NCBI GenBank assembly: GCA_030407085.1
Contig: CM059587.1
Coordinates: 85,015,001-85,079,000 of the forward strand
Source of the DNA: Trichopria drosophilae
Taxonomy: Eukaryota > Arthropoda > Insecta > Hymenoptera > Diapriidae
Direction of reading: 5' to 3'
Length of the DNA: 64,000 nt
The notes under the pieces were generated by a model that made no database searches, had not been told where the DNA came from, and worked only from the letters and a program-made list of their open reading frames with translations. The position numbers and the translations under genes were made by a program. Position 1 is the stretch's first letter; the number at the start of each line of letters is the position of its first letter. This document shows, piece after piece, positions 34,841 to 44,689 of the stretch.

Positions 34841-35765
34841 AACAAAATTTATACCCAGAAATCGGACTATACATTTCCGAAGTTTTTCGTAGCGATGAAT
34901 CCAAATTTGGCCGCAGAATTGTCAATATTTTGAGATATCCTAACCTAAAAGTGCAAAAAACAATATTTTTCCTTATATTCAGTTATTTTTTGTGGTGGAA
35001 TAAAATTATTAATTACAATTTGGCATGAACAATATTAAGGTGCTATTTGTCAGCTTTAAAATGCTTTTTTAGTCATTCCGAAACGATTTTTTTGAAATCG
35101 ACTTATTGAAGTTTTTGTCAGGGAACAATTATTATTTTCATACATTAAATAAATGTGTAATTACAAGAAAATAACTAAGAAACTGAGACCGACTTTTTTG
35201 ATAAAAATGGTTCTATTACGTCAAGATGTTGAAATAGCCTAACCTGTAAATGCAAAAAACGTAGTTCTTGCCCATTTTGAGTAAATTTTTGTGGCGGAAT
35301 AATTTTTTTTTTAATTTGATAAAAATCCGATTAAAGTGCATTTATCAGAAACCTGAGTATATTTTTCCGACGGTTTCGATATGCTGAATCAAACTGGTCG
35401 GATAGTTGCGCCATGATATCAAAAATTTGAAATATCCTAACCTAAAAGTGCAAAAAACGAAAATGATATCCTGCCTTGACAAAACCTTCGATAAGTCATT
35501 GAAAAAAAATCCTACGAAATTACTAAAAAAGCATTTTAAAGTTGATGAATAACACTTTAATCTGGTTCTTTCCAAAGTGTGAAAGCATTTTGCTCCGCCA
35601 CAAAAACTTAATTAATATGAGCAAAAAGTGCTTTTTTGCACTTTTAGGTTAGGATATCTCAAAATCCAGACGTGATGGAACAATTCTACGGTTAGATTTG
35701 GATTCGGCTCATTGACAAGCTTCCGGAAAGTATAGTCCGATTTCTGGGTACGAAGATTGGCTTCA
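34841..35765. repeat. 0.9-kb palindrome, family IV copy 1
   Basis: The left arm has ACCCAGAAATCGGACTATAC (about 34853), CCAAATTTGG and GAGATATCCTAACCTAAAAG. The right arm has the complements, ending GTATAGTCCGATTTCTGGGT (about 35730). A nested inner pair joins AAGGTGCTATTTGTC / TTTAAAATGC (35037-35075) with GCATTTTAAAGTTGATGAAT (35530-35550). A second copy lies at 60681-61500. The module with GTGATGG...CTCAAAATCC is also shared with family II (15190, 17880). The 112-codon plus-strand and 95-codon minus-strand frames here are the two arms read outward, not genes. Confidence 0.85.
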
Positions 35766-35879
35766 TTTTGTCGAATTGTGTAATTAATAGGAAAAGGCCC
35801 AAACATCGACACGCTGCATAAGACATTGCATATAAATTTTGTTGTTTCGAGCACGTGTCGCGCATACCCAAGAATTGCC

Positions 35880-36510
35880 GGTGTCGTCCAAAATACCAAT
35901 CAGTCTTCGCCTTTAAAAATAGTTGCATTTATGCACAATTGACAATAGAAGCTCAACGAAAAGCCCCAAGATTTTTGTAAACTAACGTCGGTTTGAGTCT
36001 AATTTCGCTCGTGCAAACGAAAGATCGCACGCGCGGGGTCATCTGTACAAGGGAGTGCATTAACGTCTTTGAGAAATATAAGGCCACAATTGAATATAGC
36101 CGCAAAAACCCGGGTCTATGAATAGCATATACGAATGCCGACCTGACGCATACATTTCACATTACGTAGACACGGATGAGCGATCGGTCCGCGCCTCATA
36201 TGACATACTATTTTCGTAGACGACCTTCGTGTCTGGTGGAAAATGCACCATCTTCGGTATAAAGAAAAAAAAATGCAATTTTCCAAAAAAAAATCTGGAA
36301 ATTTTGACCGCAATTTTATTGGGAAGAATGCTCAAACGATTCAATAATTGAATGAAATCAACCTACGGAAGTAAATTTTTTTTTTTCTTGAGACGCAAGC
36401 ATGTCTCGAATTTATATAAGTTAGTAGCTTTGGGTGGTTGACAGGTATGACGAAATTTGGACGAAACAGCTGACTAACGGCGTGATTAATGCGATCGAAA
36501 GCGCTGTCAG
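35880..36510. other. Mixed-composition, CpG-bearing unique island
   Basis: Contains GCACGCGCGGGGTC (about 36031), CGATCGGTCCGCGCC (about 36180) and other CpG words, without a repeat partner. Minus-strand frames of about 60-65 codons overlap each other and have no recognised motif. Candidate conserved non-coding DNA. Confidence 0.33.
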
Positions 36511-36519
36511 AGAGAGGGA

Positions 36520-36940
36520 CGTTCAAGATTTAAATCTTCAAGCGGTATATTGGGTTAGGACTTTTCTCTAACGGTATTAGATCCTGAAGAAATAAAAAAT
36601 TTGGGAAAGTTTGGAGGAACAGGTTTTAGAATTCAGTTCAAGGCAGAATGGGTGGGGTAGGTTTTGTACTTTTTCCAGTGACTTTCTGTGGATAAATATA
36701 GAAATGTATTATACTGGTTTGATTTTGGAAAGTAGGAAAATCTGGTATTGTTTGGGATTTTATGTAGGTAATGATAAAGCGTACTTAAATAATCGAGTTA
36801 GTTCAGTAGAAGCCCTGACGAATTTTTTTATTTGTTGTGGATATTTCGAACAAACTGTAAATGCAAGAACAAGATTACTAATTCTAGGATAAAGATGTAC
36901 TTTGAAACTAAAAAAAATTGACCAACTTATTATTTTACGC
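36520..36940. other. AT-rich DNA with one chance frame
   Basis: A 93-codon plus-strand frame (36611-36892) starts at a GTG/TTG-like codon in unremarkable sequence. It shows no domain, and no splice sites or promoter elements are evident. I treat it as chance. Confidence 0.3.
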
Positions 36941-36944
36941 TAGT

Positions 36945-37140
36945 AAAGTCGACCAGTGTAATAAACAATTATAAATTTTTTTAATCTCGACCTTTAGTTT
37001 TTATCTTAAAAAAAATGTTTACTACTCTCTAAATTTTAATTGGGATAGTAAACAAATTATATTAATAAAATTATACTAACCCAAAATTTAATTCTACTAA
37101 TATAATACTAAAAGAATTTTACATTTTAGACAAAAATTTT
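36945..37140 (+). repeat. Direct repeat a1 (partner at 56438-56628)
   Basis: AAGTCGAC, AATAAACAATTATAA, AGTAAACAAATTATATT, AAAATTATACTAA and ATTCTACTAAT occur in the same order and orientation as at 56438-56628. In both places the block is followed by a second shared block (38690-38800 and 56748-56900), but the distance between the blocks differs by about 1.4 kb because the 37k palindrome sits only here. Confidence 0.75.
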
Positions 37141-37149
37141 GTTTGATCC

Positions 37150-38680
37150 ATTAATGCCGGGAAGGACACATTTCATACTTTAATTTCAATCAAGTATTTT
37201 CATATGAAAATTTTCATAAAAAACAAAAAAATGAAAAAAAAATAAAAAATTGAAATGCACGTGTCTTGTTATTGTCGAGATTGGTGATTTCAATAGAATT
37301 GTCAAAATTGAGCTATCTTAATTACAAAATTAAATATAACGATTTAAATGTCAAAGAAATGCAAAAAAAATTGGGTATACTTTTTTATAAAACATTTTTT
37401 TTTGATCGAAAGAATATTTACCGGCACAAAATTCTTTCGCTAAAGGCAAAGAAAAGAGTTGTAGGATTAATATATATTTTTTAAATATTAAAAAACTAAC
37501 ATCAGGATCTCAAAATGGCGACCACAGTGACAATTTTCTTTTTAAAACTTAACAAATTTTTTTCATGAAAACTGCAAACCCTACAAAAAAAATGTCAGAA
37601 TAAACATTTCTTAGAATGAGTCAAAGAATATTCTCAATTTTTTCAGAATGTATTGATACAATTTGTTATTTTTCGAAAATTCAGAAAATCGAAATTGTGA
37701 AAAAAGTCATTTAAAAAAAATGAAAAAAATTAAGAGTAATCTTTGACTAATTTCTAAGATATTTTTGATTAAAGGACATTTTCTCTAAAGTTTATAGTTT
37801 TTGAAAAACAAAATTAGTGATTATTTCTAGATTTCAAGAATAATAATTTATTATGTCGAAAACTATATACAAATCGAAATTTTTAAAAAAGTCGTCAAAA
37901 AAATCTAAGTAAATTTGAAAGTATTCTTTGACTAATTCCAAGATATTTTTGTTCTAAGGAAATTTTTTCTAAAGTCTACTGTTTTCAAAAAAAAAAAAAT
38001 TACTAGTCTCGAAATCTAGAAAAGTTTAATAATTTTTTCTCTTGAAAACTGTAGACTTTAGAAAAAAATTTCCTTAGAACAAAAATGTCTTAGAATTGGT
38101 CAAAGAATACTCTCAAATTTTTTCAAATTTTTTGGACGACTTTTTTAAAAATTTCGATTTTTCGAATATTCGAAAAATAAAAAATTGTAACAATATATTA
38201 TGAAAAAATTTAAGAGGATTTTTTGACTCATTCTAAAACGTATTTATTCTTAGAAAATTTTGTCTGAAGTCTATAGTTTTCAAGACAAACTATTGTTAAG
38301 TTTTAATTAGAAATTTGTCATTGGAGTCGCCATTTTGTGATCACCGTGTTAGTTTTTAAATATTAAAAAAATTTCTCTTAATACTATAACTATTGGGTCC
38401 ACGTTTAATGAAGACATTTTCTGACGACAAATATTCTTTCGATGAGAAAAAAATGTTTTATAAAAAAGAATACTCGATTTTTCGCGTTATTTTGACATTT
38501 AAATCGCCATATTTAATTATCTAATTAAGATAGCTCAATTTCGACAACAGCACTGAAAAGAGCGACCTCGAAAATAGTAAGACATGTGCCTTTCAATTTA
38601 TTTGAACTTGGATTTTCATATGAAATTCTTTATTGAAATTGAAGCGAAAAAAGTGTCCTACTTGACGTTAATACTGCAAA
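37150..38680. repeat. 1.5-kb palindrome, family I copy 2
   Basis: The outer arms are 37150-37370 and 38460-38680: CATTAATGCCGGGAAGGACA pairs with TGTCCTACTTGACGTTAATA, and TTGAGCTATCTTAATTA pairs with TAATTAAGATAGCTCAA. The inner core (37370-38475) matches the palindrome at 5925-6830, including CAAAATGGCGACC (37512) and GTCGCCATTTTG (38327). The outer terminus matches 39710-39840. The terminus resembles the TTAAC(C)CATTAAYGCC family, though the leading TTAACC is decayed. Non-coding. Confidence 0.85.
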
Positions 38681-38689
38681 TTTGTCCAC

Positions 38690-38800
38690 GTTTGTCGATA
38701 GTAAAAAATTGCCAAAAAAACAAATTTTTGGGGGCTTTTTCAGATAAAAACCGCCATATTGTTTTTCTATGGCAAAGAAATGCAATTTTTATCCCAAAAA
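38690..38800 (+). repeat. Direct repeat b1 (partner at 56748-56900)
   Basis: TGTCCACGTTTGTCGATAGT, CTTTTTCAGATAAAA and CCATATTGTTTTTCT recur with small differences at 56748-56900, in the same order and orientation. Together with the block at 36945-37140 it defines a longer repeat, split here by the 37k palindrome. Confidence 0.7.
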
Positions 38801-38959
38801 ATCGATCCAGATTTGCTGTTTTCACTGTCGCTCAAAAATTTACGAATTTGTGGAGCATAAAAATTTGTTTTTCGACGATTTTGAAAAATTTCTGAAACTT
38901 TCTGGAATTTCGTTGTTCCAGATCCAAATCCACTTAAAAAACCTCCCGTGTCCGGGAAA

Positions 38960-39500
38960 TACGTCATATTTTTTCAGGAAAGCCCGGCACGTCCCTTTAT
39001 CGTCGCGCCTCTCGAGTTTCCCTGCCGGGACCGATGCTTTTCGAAATGTCAGTACTCCGAGCACGTACACCAGTGCCAACCGGTCGATACGCCCTCCTCA
39101 TTGGACAATGCAATTGGATTTCGGAATTTCCTCTGCGATATTTGCTGGGATTTCGCGCGTTACCCTCGTGCGTCCCGGGGACGTCGATTCGACACAACAA
39201 TGTCATGTGCGTTCCCCAGCTGATTTTTGAATCCGGGTATGGGCGGACTCGCCTGTTACATGACGTAATACACCTCGACGTATGGGGATCGCGGCATACA
39301 TTTTTTACAGGGAAAACGTGAATGAAATGTCACCGGTGGATTTTACGGCGCGTGCCATTCCTCAATGGCCGTTCGGCGGGCGTTTTATGTCAATTTGCGC
39401 TCGACGTAATGGCGCTAAGGATTGTTCAGTTATACGATCGGCGTTCACCGAGACGCTCGAATGGGTAAGGGACGGGACGATCGTTAAGCGCAATGTATGA
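38960..39500. other. CpG-rich unique island
   Basis: This is a balanced to GC-rich stretch with many CpG dinucleotides and no repeat partner. Several frames are open on both strands (for example 38769-39230 plus, 153 codons, which begins in the neighbouring repeat). Simultaneous openness on both strands argues for composition rather than coding. Candidate regulatory or promoter DNA; a coding exon is possible but unsupported. Confidence 0.35.
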
Positions 39501-39709
39501 ATCAATCACCTTTGTTGGGATAAAGGGGAAAATGATCCATAAAAAAAAGATTTTTGTTTATTGCGAGAAGCGTTAGGGTAATTGAATCCCAGACGGGACA
39601 TTTTTTATTGTCGAACACTCTTACAGTGTAAGTAAATTGTAGAGATCGGTAACAAAATGGTTCATTTTAACCTACACAGGAAAAGATAAGTCTTAAAATT
39701 GTTTACATC

Positions 39710-40620
39710 TTAACCCATTAACGCCTGAAATGGCAATTTTTATACTTCATTATCAATCAAGTATTTCATATGAAAATCGAAGTTGAAAACAATTGAAAGG
39801 TACATATCCTATTGTTTTCGAGGTCACACTTCAAGATTCCGAGGTCGAAATTGAGTTTCAGCCATCAAGAATTCCAATATGGCGCCGAACTTTTAAAAAA
39901 ATTCAAAAAAATTGGGAATTATTTATTCCTATCAATATTTTTCGAGCTATTAGAATATTGGGATTCTATTGAAACTCTGAACAAAGGTGAACAAAATACT
40001 TCAATTTTAAGGAAAAATTTTACTTTTATACCCCACATCATTGTAACGATCTCAAAATGGCGTCAACAATGAAAATTTCTTTGAAAAATTTCTGAACGTT
40101 CTAACTCAAAAACTACATGCTGTTATAAAAAAATGCTAAGAATGAAAAGTTCTTAGAATTAATCGAGAAATATAGTAAAATTTTTTCAGATTTTTGTGAT
40201 GACATTTTGAGAAATTTTTTTTCAAAATCATAATTTATTTATGAAAAATTCTGAAAAAAATTTGGTGTATTCACTTATGAATTCTACGAGTTTTTTGTTC
40301 TTTGCAATTTTTTCCAAAAGTTAATAGTTTTTTGGGGGAAAAAATCCTATAATATTTGAAATTCATTTCCTCGAAAACTATCAACTTTTCGAAAAAATTG
40401 CAAAGAACAAATAACTCTTAGAATTCATCAGAGAATACACTAAATTTTTTTCAGAATTCTTTGTAAATAAATTACAATTTTGAAAAAAATGTTGAAAAAA
40501 AAGTCTGAAAATGTTATCAAAAAATTTTGAAAAAATTCCACTATATCGCTTGATGAATTTTAAGAACTTTTCATTCTAAGCATTTTTTTTTCGTTGTTTT
40601 TGAGTTAATGATTTAAGCGA
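39710..40620. mobile_element. Mosaic element: family I terminus with family II core
   Basis: The left end TTAACCCATTAACGCC (39710) and the next ~130 bases match the outer arm of the 37k palindrome (CAATCAAGTATTTCATATGA). The palindromic core 40085-40620, however, matches 15840-16430: GAATGAAAAGTTCTTAGAAT (about 40139), then AAAAGTTAATAGTTTT paired with AAAACTATCAACTTTT, then CTTAGAATTCATCAGAGAAT. CAAAATGGCGTC lies at about 40053. A right terminus matching the left is not seen. This is direct evidence of module exchange between families. The 86-codon frame at 39812-40072 is not considered a gene. Confidence 0.75.
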
Positions 40621-40741
40621 CATCTAGAGTGTCTAGTCTATAACGTGCATCCCTAATTTAAAATATGAAAAATAAACACTACCTAAACATACTATTAAGT
40701 TAAAACCTGTTTTAAAGCTATTTCACGTACTTTTTATATTC

Positions 40742-40890
40742 GTACACAAAATTTCAACAAAATACGTTAAAAAATGAGCAAGAATTCGCGAGAATAAATT
40801 TGTGCTATATCCTTACTGTTGTTACCTACGAAATTTATTCTTAAGAATTCTCACTCGTTTTTTAAACGATTTCACTAAAATTTTATGTAC
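40742..40890. repeat. 150-bp inverted repeat
   Basis: GTACACAAAATTTCAACAAA through GAATTCGCGAGAATAAATTT pairs with AAATTTATTCTTAAGAATTC through ACTAAAATTTTATGTAC. Arms are about 62 bp with a loop of about 25 bp. Small MITE-like element with no other copy noticed. Confidence 0.75.
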
Positions 40891-41026
40891 ATTCCTAAAA
40901 AAGGAGTAAAATAACTTTAAAATATTCAATAATTTTGAATTCTTCCTGAAACACATGCTTTTTAATGAAAAAATGATTGACACCTTTAGTAAATACCAAT
41001 TTGATCAAAATAGCGAGGCGACATTT

Positions 41027-41400
41027 TCCTTCTAAAGTCCTCAGTTGATAAAGTAGTAATCCATGTTTAAATATGTAAAGTAAAAATGATTCAAACATTT
41101 TCTCAAAATTCGGACTCTTTAATCGTAATTCCAACCACTATAAAGGATTTCCCACAAAAATACCTAAGAAATTTATCGAGAATTGACCGACAATTTTAGG
41201 AAATAGACGATTTTTGCTTATTTCCGAAAATTCTAAATCAATTCTTGACGAATTTTTCTAATATTTGATAGAACGTAATGTATAATGATTAGAATTGCAG
41301 TTACAGAGCCCAAATTTTGAAAAATTGCCTCAGTCATTTTTAATTTATATTTTTCAATATAGATTACTACCTTATCGATTTACTACTTCAGAACCCACTG
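41027..41400. mobile_element. GGGGGTTCTAAA-family element, degenerate copy 2
   Basis: Starts TCCTTCTAAAGTCCTCAGTT and ends CTACTTCAGAACCC. The interior keeps the family blocks (ACAGAGCCCAAATTTTGAAA, and CGAGAATTGACCG with its mirrored partner). It is the most diverged of three abutting copies. Confidence 0.65.
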
Positions 41401-41672
41401 TAAGGGTCATCCTAATTAATATATACGGTATCCTAAAAAATACCAAAGGAATTAATTGAGAACTGACCGAGAATTATCGAAAATAAGTGATTTATATTTA
41501 TTTTCGAAAATGCTGGTTTAGTTCTTAATTATTGTCTTTGGTATTTTCTAGAGACCCGTCAATAGTAATTAGAATTTCCTTTACAGAGTCCGAATTTTTA
41601 ACATTTTATTCAGTCATCTCTTATTTACGTTTTGTAGTGAAATTTCCTACCTTACCGGCAGACCACTTTAAA
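41401..41672. mobile_element. GGGGGTTCTAAA-family element, 5'-truncated copy 3
   Basis: Lacks the left terminal ~100 bp and begins inside the element (GTAAGGGTCATCCTAATTAA). It ends with the family right arm (TTTCCTACCTTACCGGCAGA then CCACTTTAAA), and copy 4 begins at once. Head-to-tail arrangement with copies 2 and 4. Confidence 0.7.
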
Positions 41673-42040
41673 GGGGTTCTAAAGTGCTCCGTCGGCAATG
41701 TAGGAAATTTCACTAAAAAAACGTATATAAAAGATGACTGAATAATATTTTTAAAGTTTGGGCTCTGTAAGGGCAATTCTAAGCACTATAAACAGTTTCC
41801 TACAAAATAACAAAGATATTAATTGGGAACTGACCGAGAATTTTTGGAAATGAGTGATTTTTATTTATTTCCAAAAATTCTTGGTCAGTTCTCAATTAAT
41901 TTCGTTTACACTTTGTAGGATACAGTCTATAGTAATTAGAATTGCCCTTACAGAGCCCGACTTTTGAAAAATCGATTTATTATTTAACGTTTTTAGTGAA
42001 AATTCCTACCTTATCGGTTGAGAACTTTCGAACCCCCTTA
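41673..42040. mobile_element. GGGGGTTCTAAA-family element, copy 4
   Basis: Nearly full length. The left end GGGGTTCTAAAGTGCTCCGT pairs with the right end AACTTTCGAACCCCCTTAAT. The centre has TTTTTGGAAATGAGTGATTT mirrored by ATTTCCAAAAATTCTTGG. About 370 bp, no coding capacity. Confidence 0.8.
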
Positions 42041-42296
42041 ATGGACCAAGATAATGATACTAGAGTGCACTGACTGTTCAATTTTTGCTATATTCTTATT
42101 TCCATTTTTCTAGCACGTTTTCTTTCGGAAAAAAATTCTCGTTTATGATTGCGAAATAAGTGAAAGGAAATTTTATTTTGATAACGAATGCTCCATTATA
42201 TTTTAATCCAAACGTATTTTGCGATCAGGTACTTTTTATCACCTTTTTTTCATATTTTCATTTGCGGATTTCATGCAAGAAGAACTGCTACCAGCG

Positions 42297-42334
42297 GCAT
42301 CTGGAAACGAATGTCGTTATCGATTCCAGATGCT
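42297..42334. repeat. Short hairpin
   Basis: GGCATCTGGAA pairs with TTCCAGATGC around a loop of about 16 bases. The surrounding 42130-42440 is unique and slightly richer in C and G. Overlapping frames of 81 and 62 codons here are not recognised. Confidence 0.4.
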
Positions 42335-42445
42335 CCTCTCTTGTCACTTTTTTCCTATGTCGTTCAGTCATTTTAGCAAGGAACAGAAAGGATAAAAAAA
42401 GTTAAAACCAGATGGAAATTAAATCTGGCCAAGCTGGATAATATA

Positions 42446-42600
42446 TTAACCCATTAATGACTCTCAGAAGCAATGAACGTGGCGGCGATGATGAAAGTTT
42501 TTTAATTTGGTCGACATTTTTGGGTGAATTTTAAGTTGCAATTCGATTTTCGCGAAAGGTAAACTTTATAAATGAAAAAAATCGTCAAATGCCAAATTTC
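42446..42600 (+). mobile_element. Solo left terminus of a TTAA-type element
   Basis: TTAACCCATTAATGACTCTC at 42446 matches the terminus of the piggyBac-like palindromes. No matching right end is found within 2 kb, so the copy is truncated or decayed. Confidence 0.5.
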
Positions 42601-42764
42601 GTAATTTGTTGGAAACATTTTTCATTGTCAATTTTGAAATCGCCCGGAAGTAGCCAATACGAAACAAAAGTTACAAATTTCCTCTTGAATGCAAGATTTC
42701 ATAGTTATAAAAATTAGAAAATATTTGTACACAATATAAAAGTATCAAGGGCTTAATAAGACAG

Positions 42765-42815
42765 CAACAGCCGAGAGGTCCCGAGTTCAATTCCCGGCGG
42801 GACGTTCCTTTTTTT
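42765..42815 (+). repeat. tRNA-like 3' half (box-B-like) relic
   Basis: GAGGTCCCGAGTTCAATTCC then CGGCGGGACG looks like a tRNA T-arm (CCGAG/CCCGG stem with one mismatch, TTCAATT loop) plus acceptor 3' strand, followed by eight T. No complementary acceptor 5' strand lies 60-80 bases upstream, so this is not a functional tRNA gene. Possible SINE tail. Confidence 0.5.
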
Positions 42816-42839
42816 TAAATAAGAAATCAACTCTAAAAA

Positions 42840-43960
42840 TATTTTTAAAAATTTATAAAAAACGCATGTATTTTTATTTCTAACTGATTAAGGTGTTTTT
42901 GGTGTTAGAAGTGAATTTGTTTAAAATAAAATTTAAAAAATGATATAATTAATATTGATATTACAAAATTGAAACCAATTTTGGTAGATTTTCGGTAGAA
43001 TTACAACTTTTTTGAGTGACTAATGAATATTTCCATATATATAATCATCTACTAATCTAGAAATACTTTAAACTGTCTGATTCAGCTGTTTTTATTAATA
43101 CGTCAGCAACATCGACCTGAAAAAGCTCTCAATTTCCCTCAATGTCTCGTTGTTCAATATATCATTGACATGTATGTACCGATTACCAATAAATCGATAG
43201 TCAAGCATTGAATTCGTACAAGTGCCAAATTCTTAACTACTCAAAATGACAATTGAAACGTTTAAAATTTATTCCTCGTCGTCCTTAAAATAGATTTGAA
43301 AAAAAACGATACACGAATGGTATTTTCCTTGCAAAACAAATAATCGAATAAATATTAATCAAAAACGTGCACGCGTCGTGTTTGCGTATTATAAACAAAA
43401 TGCGCTCGAGTAAGCAGCTAATATATTAGGTCGTTACTAGTATCGTAGTTAATTAATAATTAAGCTGTCATTCGATGACAAGCTACGAGGTTGTTTTAAC
43501 GTAGCAGCAGTGAAATCAAGGTATTTCGCAAGCTAAGCAATTCATAACGACTTTGCTCTATAGTTTTTTTATATAATTTGAGAGAGGAACAACTAGTACC
43601 CTCTATTAATAGTACTTGTACAGTTTCATATTAATTAATTGTTGTATCGCAAAACTAAAAAGAAAATTCGATCAGAGTACAATTTTTTGTTTGTTTTATG
43701 CGTTCTGATCATTCTGATGATCATGTCGGTGATAATTCTCTGAGTAATATAAACAACGATAGTGAAACACTATAAACAATAATTGGATGATATTTTCGGA
43801 TCTTACAATATTAAAAAAAAATAGGAAACTTACCTAGAAATTTTCTGAAGGTAAGGAAAGGTTTTATTATAGAAGAGTTCATAGAAGAAAATACAATTTA
43901 TTTGGAAATATTACAAATGAAACACTGGTTTAAGAATGTTTAAAGCCACAAGTTCCTTGG
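42840..43960. other. AT-rich DNA, no gene seen
   Basis: Mostly A/T-rich, with a modestly complex patch at 43080-43420. No frame or RNA gene is supported and no palindrome is evident. Confidence 0.35.
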
Positions 43961-43965
43961 AGCAT

Positions 43966-44086
43966 CGCTAGGCGGCGCATTAGACTATAAATAAACTCGC
44001 GCAACGTTTAGTTACAGTATCGGTGGATTAGACAACAGGAAACATAAGTGGGCGACACCATTTGTGGATCCTAACGCCACCTAGCG
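43966..44086. mobile_element. Short palindromic MITE with CTCF-like termini, copy 3
   Basis: The left terminus is CGCTAGGCGGCGCA. The right terminus is the inverse of CGCTAGGTGGCGTTAGGATC. About 121 bp, the shortest of the three complete copies, with the interior reduced to about 90 bp. Non-coding. Confidence 0.75.
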
Positions 44087-44689
44087 TTCCATAAAATTAC
44101 TATTGTTTATTTTAGATATATAGTATTTTAATTATATAGGTGGAAAATCTTCTTTTATTTTAATATTCCTTCTCGACACTACCTCTAGCAGCACGTGACC
44201 CGAAAAATTGTAAATAAAGGTAAGTCTGTCTACAAAACGTATTTTGGAAAAATGGATATTTTTTTTTTCAATTATTGCAAACAATTATTTTAGTTGTGAT
44301 ATTAAAGAATCCACTTAAATAATGGTTAATAAAACCATGTGAATCTCTGATGACATTGTCAATCCGGAAGTCGGGAATTACAAGTAGGATTAAACACCGA
44401 CAACGTCACAATACCGAATAAGTCTTAATGCAAAGACAAGCAAAACAAGGTACTGTAATGTCAAGTCTAAACGAGAACATTTAAATAGCGATAGTACCTA
44501 ATACAGACTATATAATACTTCCGAAAGATATAGGCAAAATTAAGTAAATCATAATGACGACAATACGAAAGATAAAGAAATCTAGCAGTGGCATAGCTCA
44601 CTAGATAACAAGGTCAAAACACGAAAAAATATAGCACGACTTTTTCACAATAAAGTGACTTTATTTCAGTAAAAATCGAAAAATATGAC

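Noticed and set aside
34690..35028. 112-codon plus-strand frame and its minus-strand look-alike at 35612-35899
   Set aside because: The two peptides resemble each other because they are the two arms of one palindrome read outward. No family resemblance.
38769..39230. 153-codon plus-strand frame
   Set aside because: It starts in repeat-like sequence homologous to 56.8 kb and runs into a CpG-rich island where other frames are also open. No recognisable motif.
42765..42815. Intact tRNA gene
   Set aside because: The T-arm and acceptor 3' strand are convincing, but no complementary acceptor 5' strand, D-arm or anticodon arm lies upstream.
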